Of a stretch of 64,000 bases of DNA, positions 29,383 to 38,768 are shown piece by piece. Origin of the DNA: Moesziomyces globuligerus (taxonomy: Eukaryota > Basidiomycota > Ustilaginomycetes > Ustilaginales > Ustilaginaceae); assembly GCA_030849465.1 (NCBI GenBank), contig JARVLF010000019.1:124001-188000 (forward strand), given 5' to 3'. The notes below the pieces were generated by a model, which worked only from the letters and a program-made list of their open reading frames with translations, searched no databases and was not told the origin of the DNA. The position numbers and the translations under genes are program-made. Every line of letters begins with the position of its first letter. Within the stretch, counting starts at the first letter, position 1.

Positions 29383-30485
29383 CTATGGGAGATCGAAGAG
29401 CCAGCGGGTATTGTAGGTTGCGGCGTCGGCCACCTCTTGGAACGAGACCTGTTTGACGCCGGCGACGGTGGCGGCGATGAGACCGATGGTGCACGGTTCG
29501 TTGCGGCCCTTGACCATGGATTGGGCGGACCACTTCTCCTTTTTGAGCGCGCGCGGCTGGTAGCGCGCATGCAGATCGGCGTTGGAAGCCTTGAAAGCCT
29601 GGATGTAGGCGTGCGATGCGTGTGTTGGGCGCGGATCGCACCAGGGCGCATCTGTGCCGACCCAACGCCGCCGAGGATCCGCGAACAGGTCGAAAGGGGA
29701 TGAGCAAGGAGGAGGAAAACGCAGCTAGGAGGCAAAGCAAGCAGAGGAGACCTACCTGTTTCGAGCATGAGGCGGGAGAGGGGGATGCGGTGTAGCACAG
29801 CCAGGTTGTCCTGGGTCTTGAGCGAGCAGCCGTTGATGCCGATGAAAAGGCCGAGAGCCAAGAGTTGGTCGACCTCGTGAATGGTGCCGGTGAAGCTGTG
29901 TACGACGCCGACGCGCTTTGCGAGCGGGTCGAGCTGGTGCGGTTGTGCGTCCTGGCTGAGCGCGGAATGGAGATCGTGGATGCTCGGACTCAGGATGTCT
30001 ACAAAGTCGGCATGCGCAGCTCTCGAGTGCAGGAAGAGGGGTAGCTTGACCTGGATGGCAAGCTCGAGCTGCGTGGCAAAGTGACGCTTCTGCACCTCGG
30101 CGGGCGAAAAGTGGAGACGATCGTAGTCGAGGCCGCATTCTCCGACGGCCCTGATCTTGCGCGCAGTGTCTCCGAGGATGAGCTGCCTGATCTTGTCGAG
30201 ATAAGCGTCTGCGCCATGCTCGTGTGCTTCCATCTCAGAGGTGCGGGTCGGGTGGCATCCTGCGGTGGAGTAGAAGCAGTCTGAGCGACGTGCGAGCTCC
30301 AGCGCTTCGCGCGACTCGGCGAGGTTGCCGCCTGTGAGGAGCTGCGCCACGACGCCGGCTTCAGCGGCTCGCTGGCAGACCACGTCGAGATCATCCTCAT
30401 GCGCCTGCTTGCCGTGGTAGGAGCCGCGGAAGACCGGGTCGGTGAGATTCACGCCGATGTCGATAAACGAGGGCGGCGAGGTCAT
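29383..30485 (-). CDS. TatD-family metal-dependent deoxyribonuclease
   Basis: Two exons, 29756-30485 and 29383-29651, with a 104-bp intron (GTAGGT ... GGCACAG), give 332 residues. Motifs: FIDIGVNLTD at the start (in place of the first HxD), GCHPTRTSE, AVGECGLDYDR (metal-binding Glu), PLFLHSRAAH, VVHSFTG, and across the splice junction LMLETDAPWCDPRP (catalytic Asp). This is the eukaryotic TatD/YBL055C group of 3'-5' DNA exonucleases linked to DNA fragmentation and repair. An upstream in-frame ATG at 30581 would add 32 residues rich in Arg, Leu and Ser with no Glu, resembling a mitochondrial presequence. The shorter form is given because MTSPPSFIDIG is the conserved beginning. It converges on ROT1. 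Confidence 0.92.
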
Positions 30486-30581
30486 CGTGCCGAGAGCGCG
30501 TGACACGCCGAGTGCGCGTCGTGTCCAGCAGGGCGAGTCGACAGGAACCGATACGAGGGTACGAAGCGAGAGCCTCAGCAT

Positions 30582-31490
30582 GCAGCCCAATCGTACCTTG
30601 AAGCGGGAGTTTGTCGGCAAGAAGGCATCGTCGGCGAGGGTCTCGTGCCTCCACACCAACAGCATCGGAGGACGGTCGAAGCATGTTACACTCTGGTATG
30701 CAGACAATGTTGATCTCATCTCCTCTGCCATATTCTCTCGGACGGAAAGGCGCTTCGCCTCGTCGCGGATGCGCGTCTTCGAAACCGCTCTTAAAGCCAG
30801 CATCGGTGCGAGAAGAACATGCAGCGTCCAGGCAACAGAAAAAAAAAGTGTTGGGAAAGCGTGCAAATTTCCCGCCTGGATTTGAAATCTGCGTGGATCT
30901 TCTGGAATCGCAAAGAGGCGCGAGGCTTCGCATCGACACAGCCATGCTGCGCCATTCTGTGCTTGCAGAGGCGAGCGGCTGCCATCGACTTGGAATCGGC
31001 GTGGCATCCGGCCGGTGCAAGCCCAAGGTGTCGCCGAAAGCGTCGCCCAAAGCGTCGCCCAAGCTAAGCTCCAAAGTCGCCGCTGCGCTCGCGCGCTCAC
31101 GGTTGGTGGGTGCGGCGCTTCGGCCCAGCCAGGGCTCAGCCAGGGCTCAGCCGGGGCTCAGCCGCTTCTCCACTCGGCCAGCACGCTGCGACTTTGAACA
31201 TTTCACATTGGCTTCCTCGTTCTTCCGGCCCCGTGCGCGTCGAGCCTCGAGCCTCGAGCCTCACGCTTTGAGCCTCCCCTGAACCCTTGCGCCTGCGTCC
31301 TTCCACCACCTCAACTTCCGTCACGCCTGTCAAGCGCCTCCTTTCCATCCTCCACGCTCGCATTCGCACTACCAGCACGCATCTTCGAGTACTACACATA
31401 CACACCCCATCTCCTCTTCTGGTGGCTTCGCCCTCTTCGTGAAAAGCGCGCCGGCAGACGCCTCTTCTCGGCACGCCCCGCCCTTCCATC
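30582..31490. promoter_or_regulatory. Divergent promoter of the TatD gene and LETM1, with short tandem repeats
   Basis: About 0.9 kb without a supported gene. Repeats include GCGTCGCCCAAA-like units at 31030-31064, three 11-bp CAGCCAGGGCT-like units at 31126-31158, and CGAGCCT units near 31238-31262. The final 200 bases are the pyrimidine-rich LETM1 leader. Confidence 0.55.
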
Positions 31491-33821
31491 ATGGTCGCTC
31501 CCAGCTCCTCCTCTTACCTCGCAACGAGGAGCTTGGCCTGGGCCAGCGGCTCCCTCGCCGCTGCAGGTCGAGCGCGGCCCTCGCTCCGTCCCGCCACTCA
31601 GCTCGATGTCCTCCACGTCTTTGTGCCCGGCCTCCGTCCTCCCGCATCGGGCATTTCCACCGCCATCACAAAGCATTACCACCAACGACGCAAGGCTGAG
31701 GAGACACACGCTCTCATCCGACGCAGCTTGGCTCGAAATCAATCCACAGACTCCCAGCATCGCTCCGATCCAGCCTCCACCCCCTCTTCGTCGGCACACA
31801 ATCGCACCTACCCTCCTCCCGGCTCTTTGTCCAAAGACGGCAGGCCTCCTAGCTCCGCCGACTACCAAGGTCAATCCGCAGGCGCTCCTCCCAAGCCACC
31901 CACCATCAACCCGCTCCCGGCCTCCAACAACACCGCCGCCGAGTTGGGCTCGCCCGCGAACCAGATCGCCGCCTCCCAGTCTCTGATCGTCGAGCAAAAG
32001 GCCAAGGAGGCGCGTGAGCTCGAAGCGAAAAAACCAAACGGCCCGCTCGGCGCCCGCATCTGGGCAAAGGTCAAGGAGGAGGCGCTTCACTACTGGCACG
32101 GCTCCAAGCTCCTCGCAAAGGAAGTCAAGATCTCTTCCCGCTTGCTCCGCAGACTCATGCTCGGCTACAGCCTCACCCGCAGGGAGAAGCGCCAGCTCAA
32201 GCGTACCTTTGCCGACCTTCTCCGCCTCATCCCCTTCATCCCCTTCATCATCGTCCCCGCAGGCGAGCTTCTCCTCCCCGTCGCCATCAAGATCTTCCCC
32301 AACATGCTTCCTAGCACCTTCGAGAGCAAATTCTCCGTCGAGGAGAAGCGCAGAGGCCTCATCAAGGTCCGCCTCGAAATGGCAAAGTTCCTCCAGGAAA
32401 CCATCAAGGAGGGCGGCCTCCAGGCCACCGACAAGGTCAAGACCTCCGAAGAGTTCAAAGAGTTCTTCCGCAAGGTCCGCTCCACCGGCGAATCGCCCAG
32501 CAACGAGGACATCATCAAGGTCGCCCGCCTCTTTGAAGACGACCTCACCCTCGACAACCTCACAAGACCCCAGCTGGTCAGCGTCTGCCGCTACATGCAG
32601 ATCAACGCCTTCGGCACCGACAACTACCTCCGCTACCAGATCCGACACAAGCTCGGCCGCATCCGACAGGACGACATCGTCATCTCCCACGAGGGCGTCG
32701 ACAACATGTCGCAGTCCGAACTCGTCAGCGCCTGCCAGAGCCGCGGCATCCAGACCGCCAACCTCTCCGAGGACCGTCTGCGCCAGGAGCTCCAGCAGTG
32801 GATCGACCTTCACGTCCGCAACAAGATCAGCGGTACCCTCCTCGTCCTCAGCAAGGCCTTCAACTACGTCGCCGCCGGCAACAACGACGTCAACGCACAG
32901 TCCCACCTCCGCAGCCTCGAGCTCACCCTCAGCAGCCTGCCAGACAACCTTGTCAACGAGGCCGAGCTCAGCGTAAACAGCGAAGGCGCCACCAACAAGC
33001 AGCGCCTCGAGGTCCTCCAGCAGCAGGAGGAGCTCATCGAGGACGAGGCAGAGCAGGAGCAGGAGGAGGCCGCCGCACGCGAAGTCGAAAAGGAGCGTCG
33101 CGCCGCCGAAAAGGCTCGACTCGCTCGCGAAGAGGAGGAGGCCCGCTCTCTGCTTCCCAAGAAGGAGACCGACGCGACCCTCGAAGACGCACGCATGACC
33201 AACGAGCAGCTCACCGAGCTCGGCGAGGCGCTCAGCATCCTCTCGGCCAAATCCTCCGTGCTCAAAGAGCGCGAGGAGCTGGCGCAGCTCATCAAGGAAG
33301 TCAGCAGCTCCGACGCTGCCAAGGACACCTCGGCGGCAGCCTCTTCGGATAGCGCTGCGGCGACCCAGGACCGCTCAACCACGACACCGGAGGCCGGCGG
33401 CGAGACTAGCGTGCCGTCGTCCTCATCTTCGTCGTCTACTTCTCGCAGCATGGCCAAGCGCATCAAGTCGATGCTGGAAAAGATCGACAACCAGCTGGAA
33501 GAGTACGATCGCGACGTGGGCTCCCGCATGCACCTTATCGAGGCCTCGCACACGGGCAAGATCTCGGTCGACGACCTCGAGCAGGCGCTGCGCCTCATCA
33601 AGCATAAGCCCGAGGACGAGGTGATCGAAAAGATTGTCGACAAGCTCGACGTCGACCACGACGGCCTCGTCCCGCTCGACGACGTGCTCGAGCTCGCGCG
33701 CGCAGAGACCGGTCTCGGCATCCTCCGCGACGAGGGCGTCAAGCAGATCCACGCTCAGGGACAGAAGATCCGCAATGGCGAGGCCCTCAAGCCCAAGAAG
33801 AGCGACATTGTCGAAGTCTGA
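31491..33821 (+). CDS. MDM38: LETM1/Mdm38-family mitochondrial inner membrane protein
   Basis: A 776-residue protein of the mitochondrial inner membrane, implicated in K+/H+ (or Ca2+/H+) exchange and in membrane insertion of mitochondrial translation products. The N-terminus (MVAPSSSSYLATRSLAWAS) is rich in Ser, Ala and Arg and free of acids, as for a presequence. The LETM1 core begins at LGARIWAKVKEEALHYWHG; the single membrane segment is LLRLIPFIPFIIVPAGELLL (about 243-262) followed by FPNMLPSTFE. A ribosome-binding-like domain follows with FQxIN-type sequence ACRYMQ-like CRYMQINAFGTD. The C-terminal third is coiled coil, with Ser-rich and EF-hand-like DVDHDGLVPLDDVLEL (about 719-734). The EF-hand part is present in animal LETM1 but not always in fungi. 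Intronless. Confidence 0.95.
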   Translation: MVAPSSSSYLATRSLAWASGSLAAAGRARPSLRPATQLDVLHVFVPGLRPPASGISTAITKHYHQRRKAEETHALIRRSLARNQSTDSQHRSDPASTPSSSAHNRTYPPPGSLSKDGRPPSSADYQGQSAGAPPKPPTINPLPASNNTAAELGSPANQIAASQSLIVEQKAKEARELEAKKPNGPLGARIWAKVKEEALHYWHGSKLLAKEVKISSRLLRRLMLGYSLTRREKRQLKRTFADLLRLIPFIPFIIVPAGELLLPVAIKIFPNMLPSTFESKFSVEEKRRGLIKVRLEMAKFLQETIKEGGLQATDKVKTSEEFKEFFRKVRSTGESPSNEDIIKVARLFEDDLTLDNLTRPQLVSVCRYMQINAFGTDNYLRYQIRHKLGRIRQDDIVISHEGVDNMSQSELVSACQSRGIQTANLSEDRLRQELQQWIDLHVRNKISGTLLVLSKAFNYVAAGNNDVNAQSHLRSLELTLSSLPDNLVNEAELSVNSEGATNKQRLEVLQQQEELIEDEAEQEQEEAAAREVEKERRAAEKARLAREEEEARSLLPKKETDATLEDARMTNEQLTELGEALSILSAKSSVLKEREELAQLIKEVSSSDAAKDTSAAASSDSAAATQDRSTTTPEAGGETSVPSSSSSSSTSRSMAKRIKSMLEKIDNQLEEYDRDVGSRMHLIEASHTGKISVDDLEQALRLIKHKPEDEVIEKIVDKLDVDHDGLVPLDDVLELARAETGLGILRDEGVKQIHAQGQKIRNGEALKPKKSDIVEV

Positions 33822-34020
33822 TTTTACCCTTATCCCACGCGCTCGGTCGCACAACACCGCTCCACTATTCTTTCACGAACACTTGGGTCCCTCCTGCTTG
33901 CTTGCGACTCTCGGCAACGTCTCGTCTCTACATGCACCACTACCGAAGCAATCACACACTCGCGGGTCTTCATCGCGCAGCTGACTGGCGCTGGCAAAGC
34001 CGCATTTTGCAAGGGAAGCT

Positions 34021-34036
34021 GGGGGGGGGGGGGGGG
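34021..34036. repeat. G16 homopolymer in the SPT8 3' flank
   Basis: Sixteen consecutive G on the plus strand, 15 bases after the SPT8 stop (C16 in the sense of that gene). Its length is uncertain because such runs are often misread. Confidence 0.85.
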
Positions 34037-34051
34037 CGTTTGAGTCTCGGA

Positions 34052-36961
34052 TCAGAGCGGTTTGATGTCGTGGATGATGACGGCCTCGGTGCTTGTGCCC
34101 ATCCAGCCGCGATCGCCCGAAGCGGTGAAGAGGAAGGAGCACGAGGCGTCGACGAGGAGGCTAGAGAGGTTGGCGCCGTGGTGACCAGCGACGATTTTGA
34201 AGGGGACCTTGATTTCGCCTGCGGTCTGTTCCGGGGTGAAGCCGGTGTCCCAGAGACGGACGTTGTCGTAGCTGCCACAGACAATGTGGCGCGAATTGGG
34301 CATGGATGCCAACGAGTACACTGGGCCCGAACCAGAGGGAAGGCGGAGTGAACGAATGTGAGTGGGTGAAGGCATTCGGAGGTCCCAGTGATCGACGCAC
34401 TCGTTGCGACGACCTACAAAGACGCTATCACCTCGCGCGTTGAAGACGGCCGATTGACACCACGGCGGAACCTTGCTCGGAAGCGGAAGCGAGTGGACGC
34501 CCTTGGCTCGACCATCGACCATGTAACTCGGGCAACGAAGATCCCAGAGGATCACCTGACCCGATAACGACGTGGAGAGCATCACGTCGCTGCTGAACGA
34601 CGAGACGGGCGCATCGTACGACGACGCGACGCTGAAGCCGCCAAAGGCAGGTTTGGGCAGCGCCTTTTTCGGCCCATCCAGAACGGCTGGCCGCGCAGCG
34701 GTCGTCTTCCCATCGGGTTTGGTCGGCTTGCTGACGGCTGGAGTGCCTTTGGAAGGAAGCGCGATCGAGAGGCTTGGCGATGCTCCTCCACCGGTCTCGG
34801 ACGCGACGAGCGCGCTCTGCGACGAGGCATTCTTGACCATCACCCGCCCCGCTAGCGGCATATCCTCATCCGACGAGCCATCAGCATCGTCTGCCTCCTC
34901 TTCCGCCTCGACATTGAGATCCGCATCGACGTCCGCATCTGGATCCCCATCCGCATCCGCATCCGCATCTGCCTCCATGTCCGCATCCCCTTCCGCGTCT
35001 GCATCCGCATCCCCGTCCGCATCCTCGTCGCCATCGCCAAACAGCGAGTCGTCTCCGTCGCTGTCAGCATCCGCGGCCTTCTCTTCGGACCTGCCGTTGG
35101 CTGTTCGCGTGGCATCCTTGCCCTGCGCACTGGTCGGGGGCGTGTCGCCGCCAAAGAGGTCGTCGTCGCCCCCATCGGCGTCCAGATCCTCGTCGGCGCC
35201 AGCCACCATGAGGCCGCCAGCGGTGGTGCCGTTGGCGCCCACTGTGACGCGGTCTGGGCGCGAGCCATCGGCCTTGGTGCCTCCGCTTCCATCCAGCGCC
35301 ATGCCCAGACTCGCATTCAGCTCCGCCTCGAACGCGAGCTCTTCCTCGGTCGGATCGTCGCCAGCTGGCGCCGCCCCGGGCGCCGATGATGGTGCAGAGG
35401 CGTCGGCTTCCTTCTTGATCGTTGTTGCGCTCAACTCCGTATCGGCTGATGCGGCAGCTGGCGCCGGCGGCGCGCCCTCTTTCGTTGCCTGGCCTAACGC
35501 ATCCGAGCCGTCAGCTTCCGATGCGTGGGTGCTCTCAGCCTGCGCCTTTTGGTCGGATGCGTTCGCACCTTGCTGCGCGGATGGACCGCCTTCGCTGAGC
35601 GTGCTCGCGCTCGCCGCAATTTGCACGATCGCAGTCGAGGCAGTCGCATCTTCCTCCAGCTTGGCATCCCCGTGCGACGCGTCGGCGGCTCCGGCACCGC
35701 TAACTGCGCCTAGCCTGCTGTTCGCCTCGCCTCGCCCGGCAGCCTGGTCGGCGGGTGCATCGGCGAGTTCGCCTGGCCCACTGGAGTTCGTCGTCGAATC
35801 CGGATCTCTGCGTTCCGGTTTGTCGGCTTTGTATTCGGACGAGCGTGCATCGGGACGAGGAGGCTTGTCCAAGCTGCTTTCGTCGCCGCGCGTGTGGTTG
35901 CTTTCGGCGGCCGCGGGGTGTATTGACACGTCGAGCGAGCTCGGGGAGGAAGGGGACGCCGCAGCACTGACGTACGGCCGGAACGAGAGGCTGGATATTT
36001 GGCCTGCGTGGCCGGGCAACGAGCGGACGACGGAGCCCGTGTTGAGGTCCCACTGATGGACGCCGCGATCCCAGCCGCCCGAGATCATGCTGGATTCGTC
36101 CGAGGTCAGCGCGAGTGCGGAGACGGCGCCCTTGTGCTTTCGAAAGACATGTCGAGTGATGCCTGGGTCATGGCGGAGGGTATAGAGATGGATGCTGCCA
36201 GACTCGGAGCCGCTGACACCCCAGAGCGCGTCTTGCTGCATAGCCAGGCTGTGCACGACGCCAACGAGGCGGTCCTTTTCGAGAACGGACGAGGAGGCTA
36301 CGGCGGAAGCAGAAGGAGGACCGTTGGTGGGAAGGTGCTCTTCGTGAGGCCAGAAAGCGGTGAGGGTGCCTCCGCGCGTGATGCCTTCGACAAAGCCGTG
36401 ACGGACGTTTTGAGTGAGCATGGACTTGCCATTCATGGTGGCATGGACGTCGTACTTGCGCACGAAGCCATCGGAGCCGCCAGTGAGAAGGGTCTGGCCG
36501 TCTAGCGAGAGCGCCATGGCGTGGATGTGGCTGGAATGGGGCGCAGCAGCCATGGGCTCGATGTGGTAGCCTAGAGTCGTGTCGACGCACGCAGAAGGGG
36601 GACGGAAGAGTTTGCGGCGCTCCTGAACCTTGCGGAGGTAGGTGGCATGGGAGATGGCATCCTCGTGTGCCGAGCGACGCAGGCCGTTGCGAGAGGCAGC
36701 GACAGAAGCATCGTCGTTGTCGTTGTCGTCGTCTGCATCGTTGTCCTCATCCTCATCATCGTCGTCGTCCGCCTCGTCGTCATCGTCTTCATCGTCGTCG
36801 TCGTCATCTTCGTCGTCATCATCGTCATCCTCGTCGGCGTCTTCGTCGTCATCGACGTCTTCCATCTCGTCGTTGTCTGCATCCTGATCGTCAAAGACGG
36901 TGTCGTCGACCTGCTCGTGCTCGTGCTCGTGTTCGTCGTCCATCTCTACATCGTCGTCCAT
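34052..36961 (-). CDS. SPT8: SAGA complex subunit Spt8, WD-repeat protein
   Basis: A 969-residue protein. Spt8 is the SAGA subunit that contacts TBP. Residues 1-90 are almost only Asp and Glu, then DAISHATYLRKVQERRKLFRP-like sequence leads into WD repeats: GGSDGFVRKYDVHATMNGK, GSESGSIHLYTLRHDPG, GGWDRGVHQWDLNTG. A low-complexity insert of some 435 residues (about 335-770), rich in Ala, Asp and Ser with a DADADGD hexad pattern, splits the propeller. The rest returns with LSGQVILWDLRCPSYMVDGR, VFVGRRNECVDHWDLRMP and VCGSYDNVRLWD. The first ATG is 36961; a further 27 codons upstream are open but have no ATG back to 37418. Divergent from VMA8. Confidence 0.93.
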   Translation of the reverse strand: MDDDVEMDDEHEHEHEQVDDTVFDDQDADNDEMEDVDDDEDADEDDDDDDEDDDDDDEDDDDEADDDDDEDEDNDADDDNDNDDASVAASRNGLRRSAHEDAISHATYLRKVQERRKLFRPPSACVDTTLGYHIEPMAAAPHSSHIHAMALSLDGQTLLTGGSDGFVRKYDVHATMNGKSMLTQNVRHGFVEGITRGGTLTAFWPHEEHLPTNGPPSASAVASSSVLEKDRLVGVVHSLAMQQDALWGVSGSESGSIHLYTLRHDPGITRHVFRKHKGAVSALALTSDESSMISGGWDRGVHQWDLNTGSVVRSLPGHAGQISSLSFRPYVSAAASPSSPSSLDVSIHPAAAESNHTRGDESSLDKPPRPDARSSEYKADKPERRDPDSTTNSSGPGELADAPADQAAGRGEANSRLGAVSGAGAADASHGDAKLEEDATASTAIVQIAASASTLSEGGPSAQQGANASDQKAQAESTHASEADGSDALGQATKEGAPPAPAAASADTELSATTIKKEADASAPSSAPGAAPAGDDPTEEELAFEAELNASLGMALDGSGGTKADGSRPDRVTVGANGTTAGGLMVAGADEDLDADGGDDDLFGGDTPPTSAQGKDATRTANGRSEEKAADADSDGDDSLFGDGDEDADGDADADAEGDADMEADADADADGDPDADVDADLNVEAEEEADDADGSSDEDMPLAGRVMVKNASSQSALVASETGGGASPSLSIALPSKGTPAVSKPTKPDGKTTAARPAVLDGPKKALPKPAFGGFSVASSYDAPVSSFSSDVMLSTSLSGQVILWDLRCPSYMVDGRAKGVHSLPLPSKVPPWCQSAVFNARGDSVFVGRRNECVDHWDLRMPSPTHIRSLRLPSGSGPVYSLASMPNSRHIVCGSYDNVRLWDTGFTPEQTAGEIKVPFKIVAGHHGANLSSLLVDASCSFLFTASGDRGWMGTSTEAVIIHDIKPL

Positions 36962-37686
36962 CTTGACTTGAACGGCAGCGCTGCCAAGCGCCAATCCAGC
37001 AGCGAGGGAGAGGGCTCCAGAGCGCTTGCTTGCGGTGGACAAGCAAGACTGCCGGCTTTTGCAGCGGATTTGTCCGAGGAACGTGTGCGAGGATCGGGTG
37101 CTTGACCTGTTGCAGACGGTTGGACGAGAGGCAGGTTGGCAGCAGATGTGCCGTCAAGGGTGGGCAAGAGGGAGGGGGCTCGGAAAGCTCGCTCTGCAGG
37201 CGGAAGCGATGGATGGCTGTGAGGGGCAGCCGATGTGGTGGATGGAGAAAGTGGAAGAGAGCAAGAGTGGAGCTCAATGTGTTGGTCGGGTATGGACTGT
37301 GGAGCCGGGGCCGGCCTCCAAAGTGCCAACGTCTCGAAGGATGCGGCGGCGTTCAGACGCGTTTTGGGCTTTCTCACCGTGGGGGGTTGGATGCACTTTA
37401 TCGGGGCAGCCCAACGCATCGGGCTTTGTTGTCTCGTCTCCATCTGGATTGGGGGGGGGGGGGGGGGGGGGCTGACGCGCATGGCCCAAGCTCGAGCTCA
37501 GCGCCCGGGCGTGCAACAGATCGCATCGGCCAAGCGTGGAGGCAACGCAGCGCTCGCAACAGGGGGCCCTGCAGACTCAGCCTGGCCCGGCACTCGCACT
37601 CTTGGACCCAGCGTTTGCTCTCCATCTCTTCTCACCACATTCGAGCTCGACCGCACATTTAGCTACTCGCTGCCGCCAACACCACC
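36962..37686. promoter_or_regulatory. Divergent promoter of SPT8 and VMA8
   Basis: A 725-bp region with no supported gene. It holds a G21 run at 37451-37471 and a pyrimidine-rich leader before VMA8 ending in ACACCACCATG. Confidence 0.55.
37451..37471. repeat. G21 homopolymer upstream of VMA8
   Basis: Twenty-one consecutive G, 215 bp before the VMA8 ATG. With the G16 run at 34021 it brackets SPT8. True length is uncertain. Confidence 0.85.
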
Positions 37687-38643
37687 ATGTCGTCCGGCAA
37701 AGGTCAGAGGGAGGCCGTCTTCCCCACGAGACAGGTGCTCGGAAGCACAAAGACCCGTCTCAAGGGCGCGCAGACTGGCCACTCGCTGCTCAAGAAGAAG
37801 GCGGATGCGCTCACCAAACGCTTCCGCACCATCACGCACAAGATCGACGAGGCCAAGCGCAAGATGGGCAAGGTCATGCAGCAGGCCTCTTTCAGCTTGG
37901 CCGAGGTTCAGTACGCCACCGGCGACATTGGCTACATTGTCCAGGAGTCGGTCAAGTCGGCCAGCTTCCGCGTGCGCGCCAAGCAGGAGAACGTCTCGGG
38001 TGTGCTTCTCCCAGCCTTTGAGGCCGATATCAAGGACAAGTCCAACGGCGCTTCGGGGAGCGGTGGCGAGTTTGCGCTCACCGGCCTCAGCCGTGGTGGT
38101 CAGCAGGTGAACAAGGCGAGGGAGACCTATACCAAGGCGCTCAAAGTGCTCGTCGAACTCGCCAGCCTCCAGACGGCGTTCGTCATCCTCGACGAAGTCA
38201 TCCGCATGACCAACCGCCGTGTCAATGCCATCGAGCACGTCATCATCCCACGCCTCGAAAACACCATCAGCTACATCGTCTCCGAGCTCGACGAGGCGGA
38301 CCGTGAAGAGTTCTTCCGCCTCAAGAAGGTCCAGGCCAAGAAGAAGGAAAAGGCGCAGGCCAGCGATCGTCAACGCGCCAAGGCCGAGCAGGACAAGCTC
38401 GGAGAAGACGCCGACGACGACCAAGACGATGACGAGGGGGAAGAGGAGGAGGACGACGGCTCGGATCCTGCGTCCAACGCCAAGCAGGCAGCTGCGCCCG
38501 GATCGGCAGCCTCGGCGGGCCAGAAACAGAAGAAGAAAAAGAAGAAGAACAAGTCGACCAACAAAGTGGCGGCGTCGGACGATGCCGACCAGGGAGGCAA
38601 AGACCTGCTCTCGGGCGGCAAGGACGAGGACGTCATCTTCTGA
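37687..38643 (+). CDS. VMA8: V-type H+-ATPase subunit D
   Basis: A 318-residue subunit of the central rotor stalk of the vacuolar proton pump. The N-terminal helix has the family pattern [19 protein letters not shown] and [17 protein letters not shown]. The middle contains [15 protein letters not shown], and the second long helix is [20 protein letters not shown] then [19 protein letters not shown]. Typical subunit D is about 250 residues; here about 70 extra C-terminal residues form an acidic run followed by a Lys run ([15 protein letters not shown]). The ATG has the context CACCATGTC. It converges with SHE9, 125 bp apart. No intron. Confidence 0.97.
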   Translation: MSSGKGQREAVFPTRQVLGSTKTRLKGAQTGHSLLKKKADALTKRFRTITHKIDEAKRKMGKVMQQASFSLAEVQYATGDIGYIVQESVKSASFRVRAKQENVSGVLLPAFEADIKDKSNGASGSGGEFALTGLSRGGQQVNKARETYTKALKVLVELASLQTAFVILDEVIRMTNRRVNAIEHVIIPRLENTISYIVSELDEADREEFFRLKKVQAKKKEKAQASDRQRAKAEQDKLGEDADDDQDDDEGEEEEDDGSDPASNAKQAAAPGSAASAGQKQKKKKKKNKSTNKVAASDDADQGGKDLLSGGKDEDVIF

Positions 38644-38768
38644 GCATCGCTCTTTGCCCGCCCGCCGCGTCTTTCACGTTTCGATCCGCTTTCGTCCATT
38701 GCACTCGTGCCACTTTCGATCCATCGTGTTGTCACAAAAGACTGTTCGGAGAGATGCATTGCACGGAT

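Noticed and set aside
34572..36056. Serine/alanine-rich plus-strand ORF of 494 codons
   Set aside because: It is the complement of the Asp/Ala repeats in SPT8; composition is explained by the repeat.
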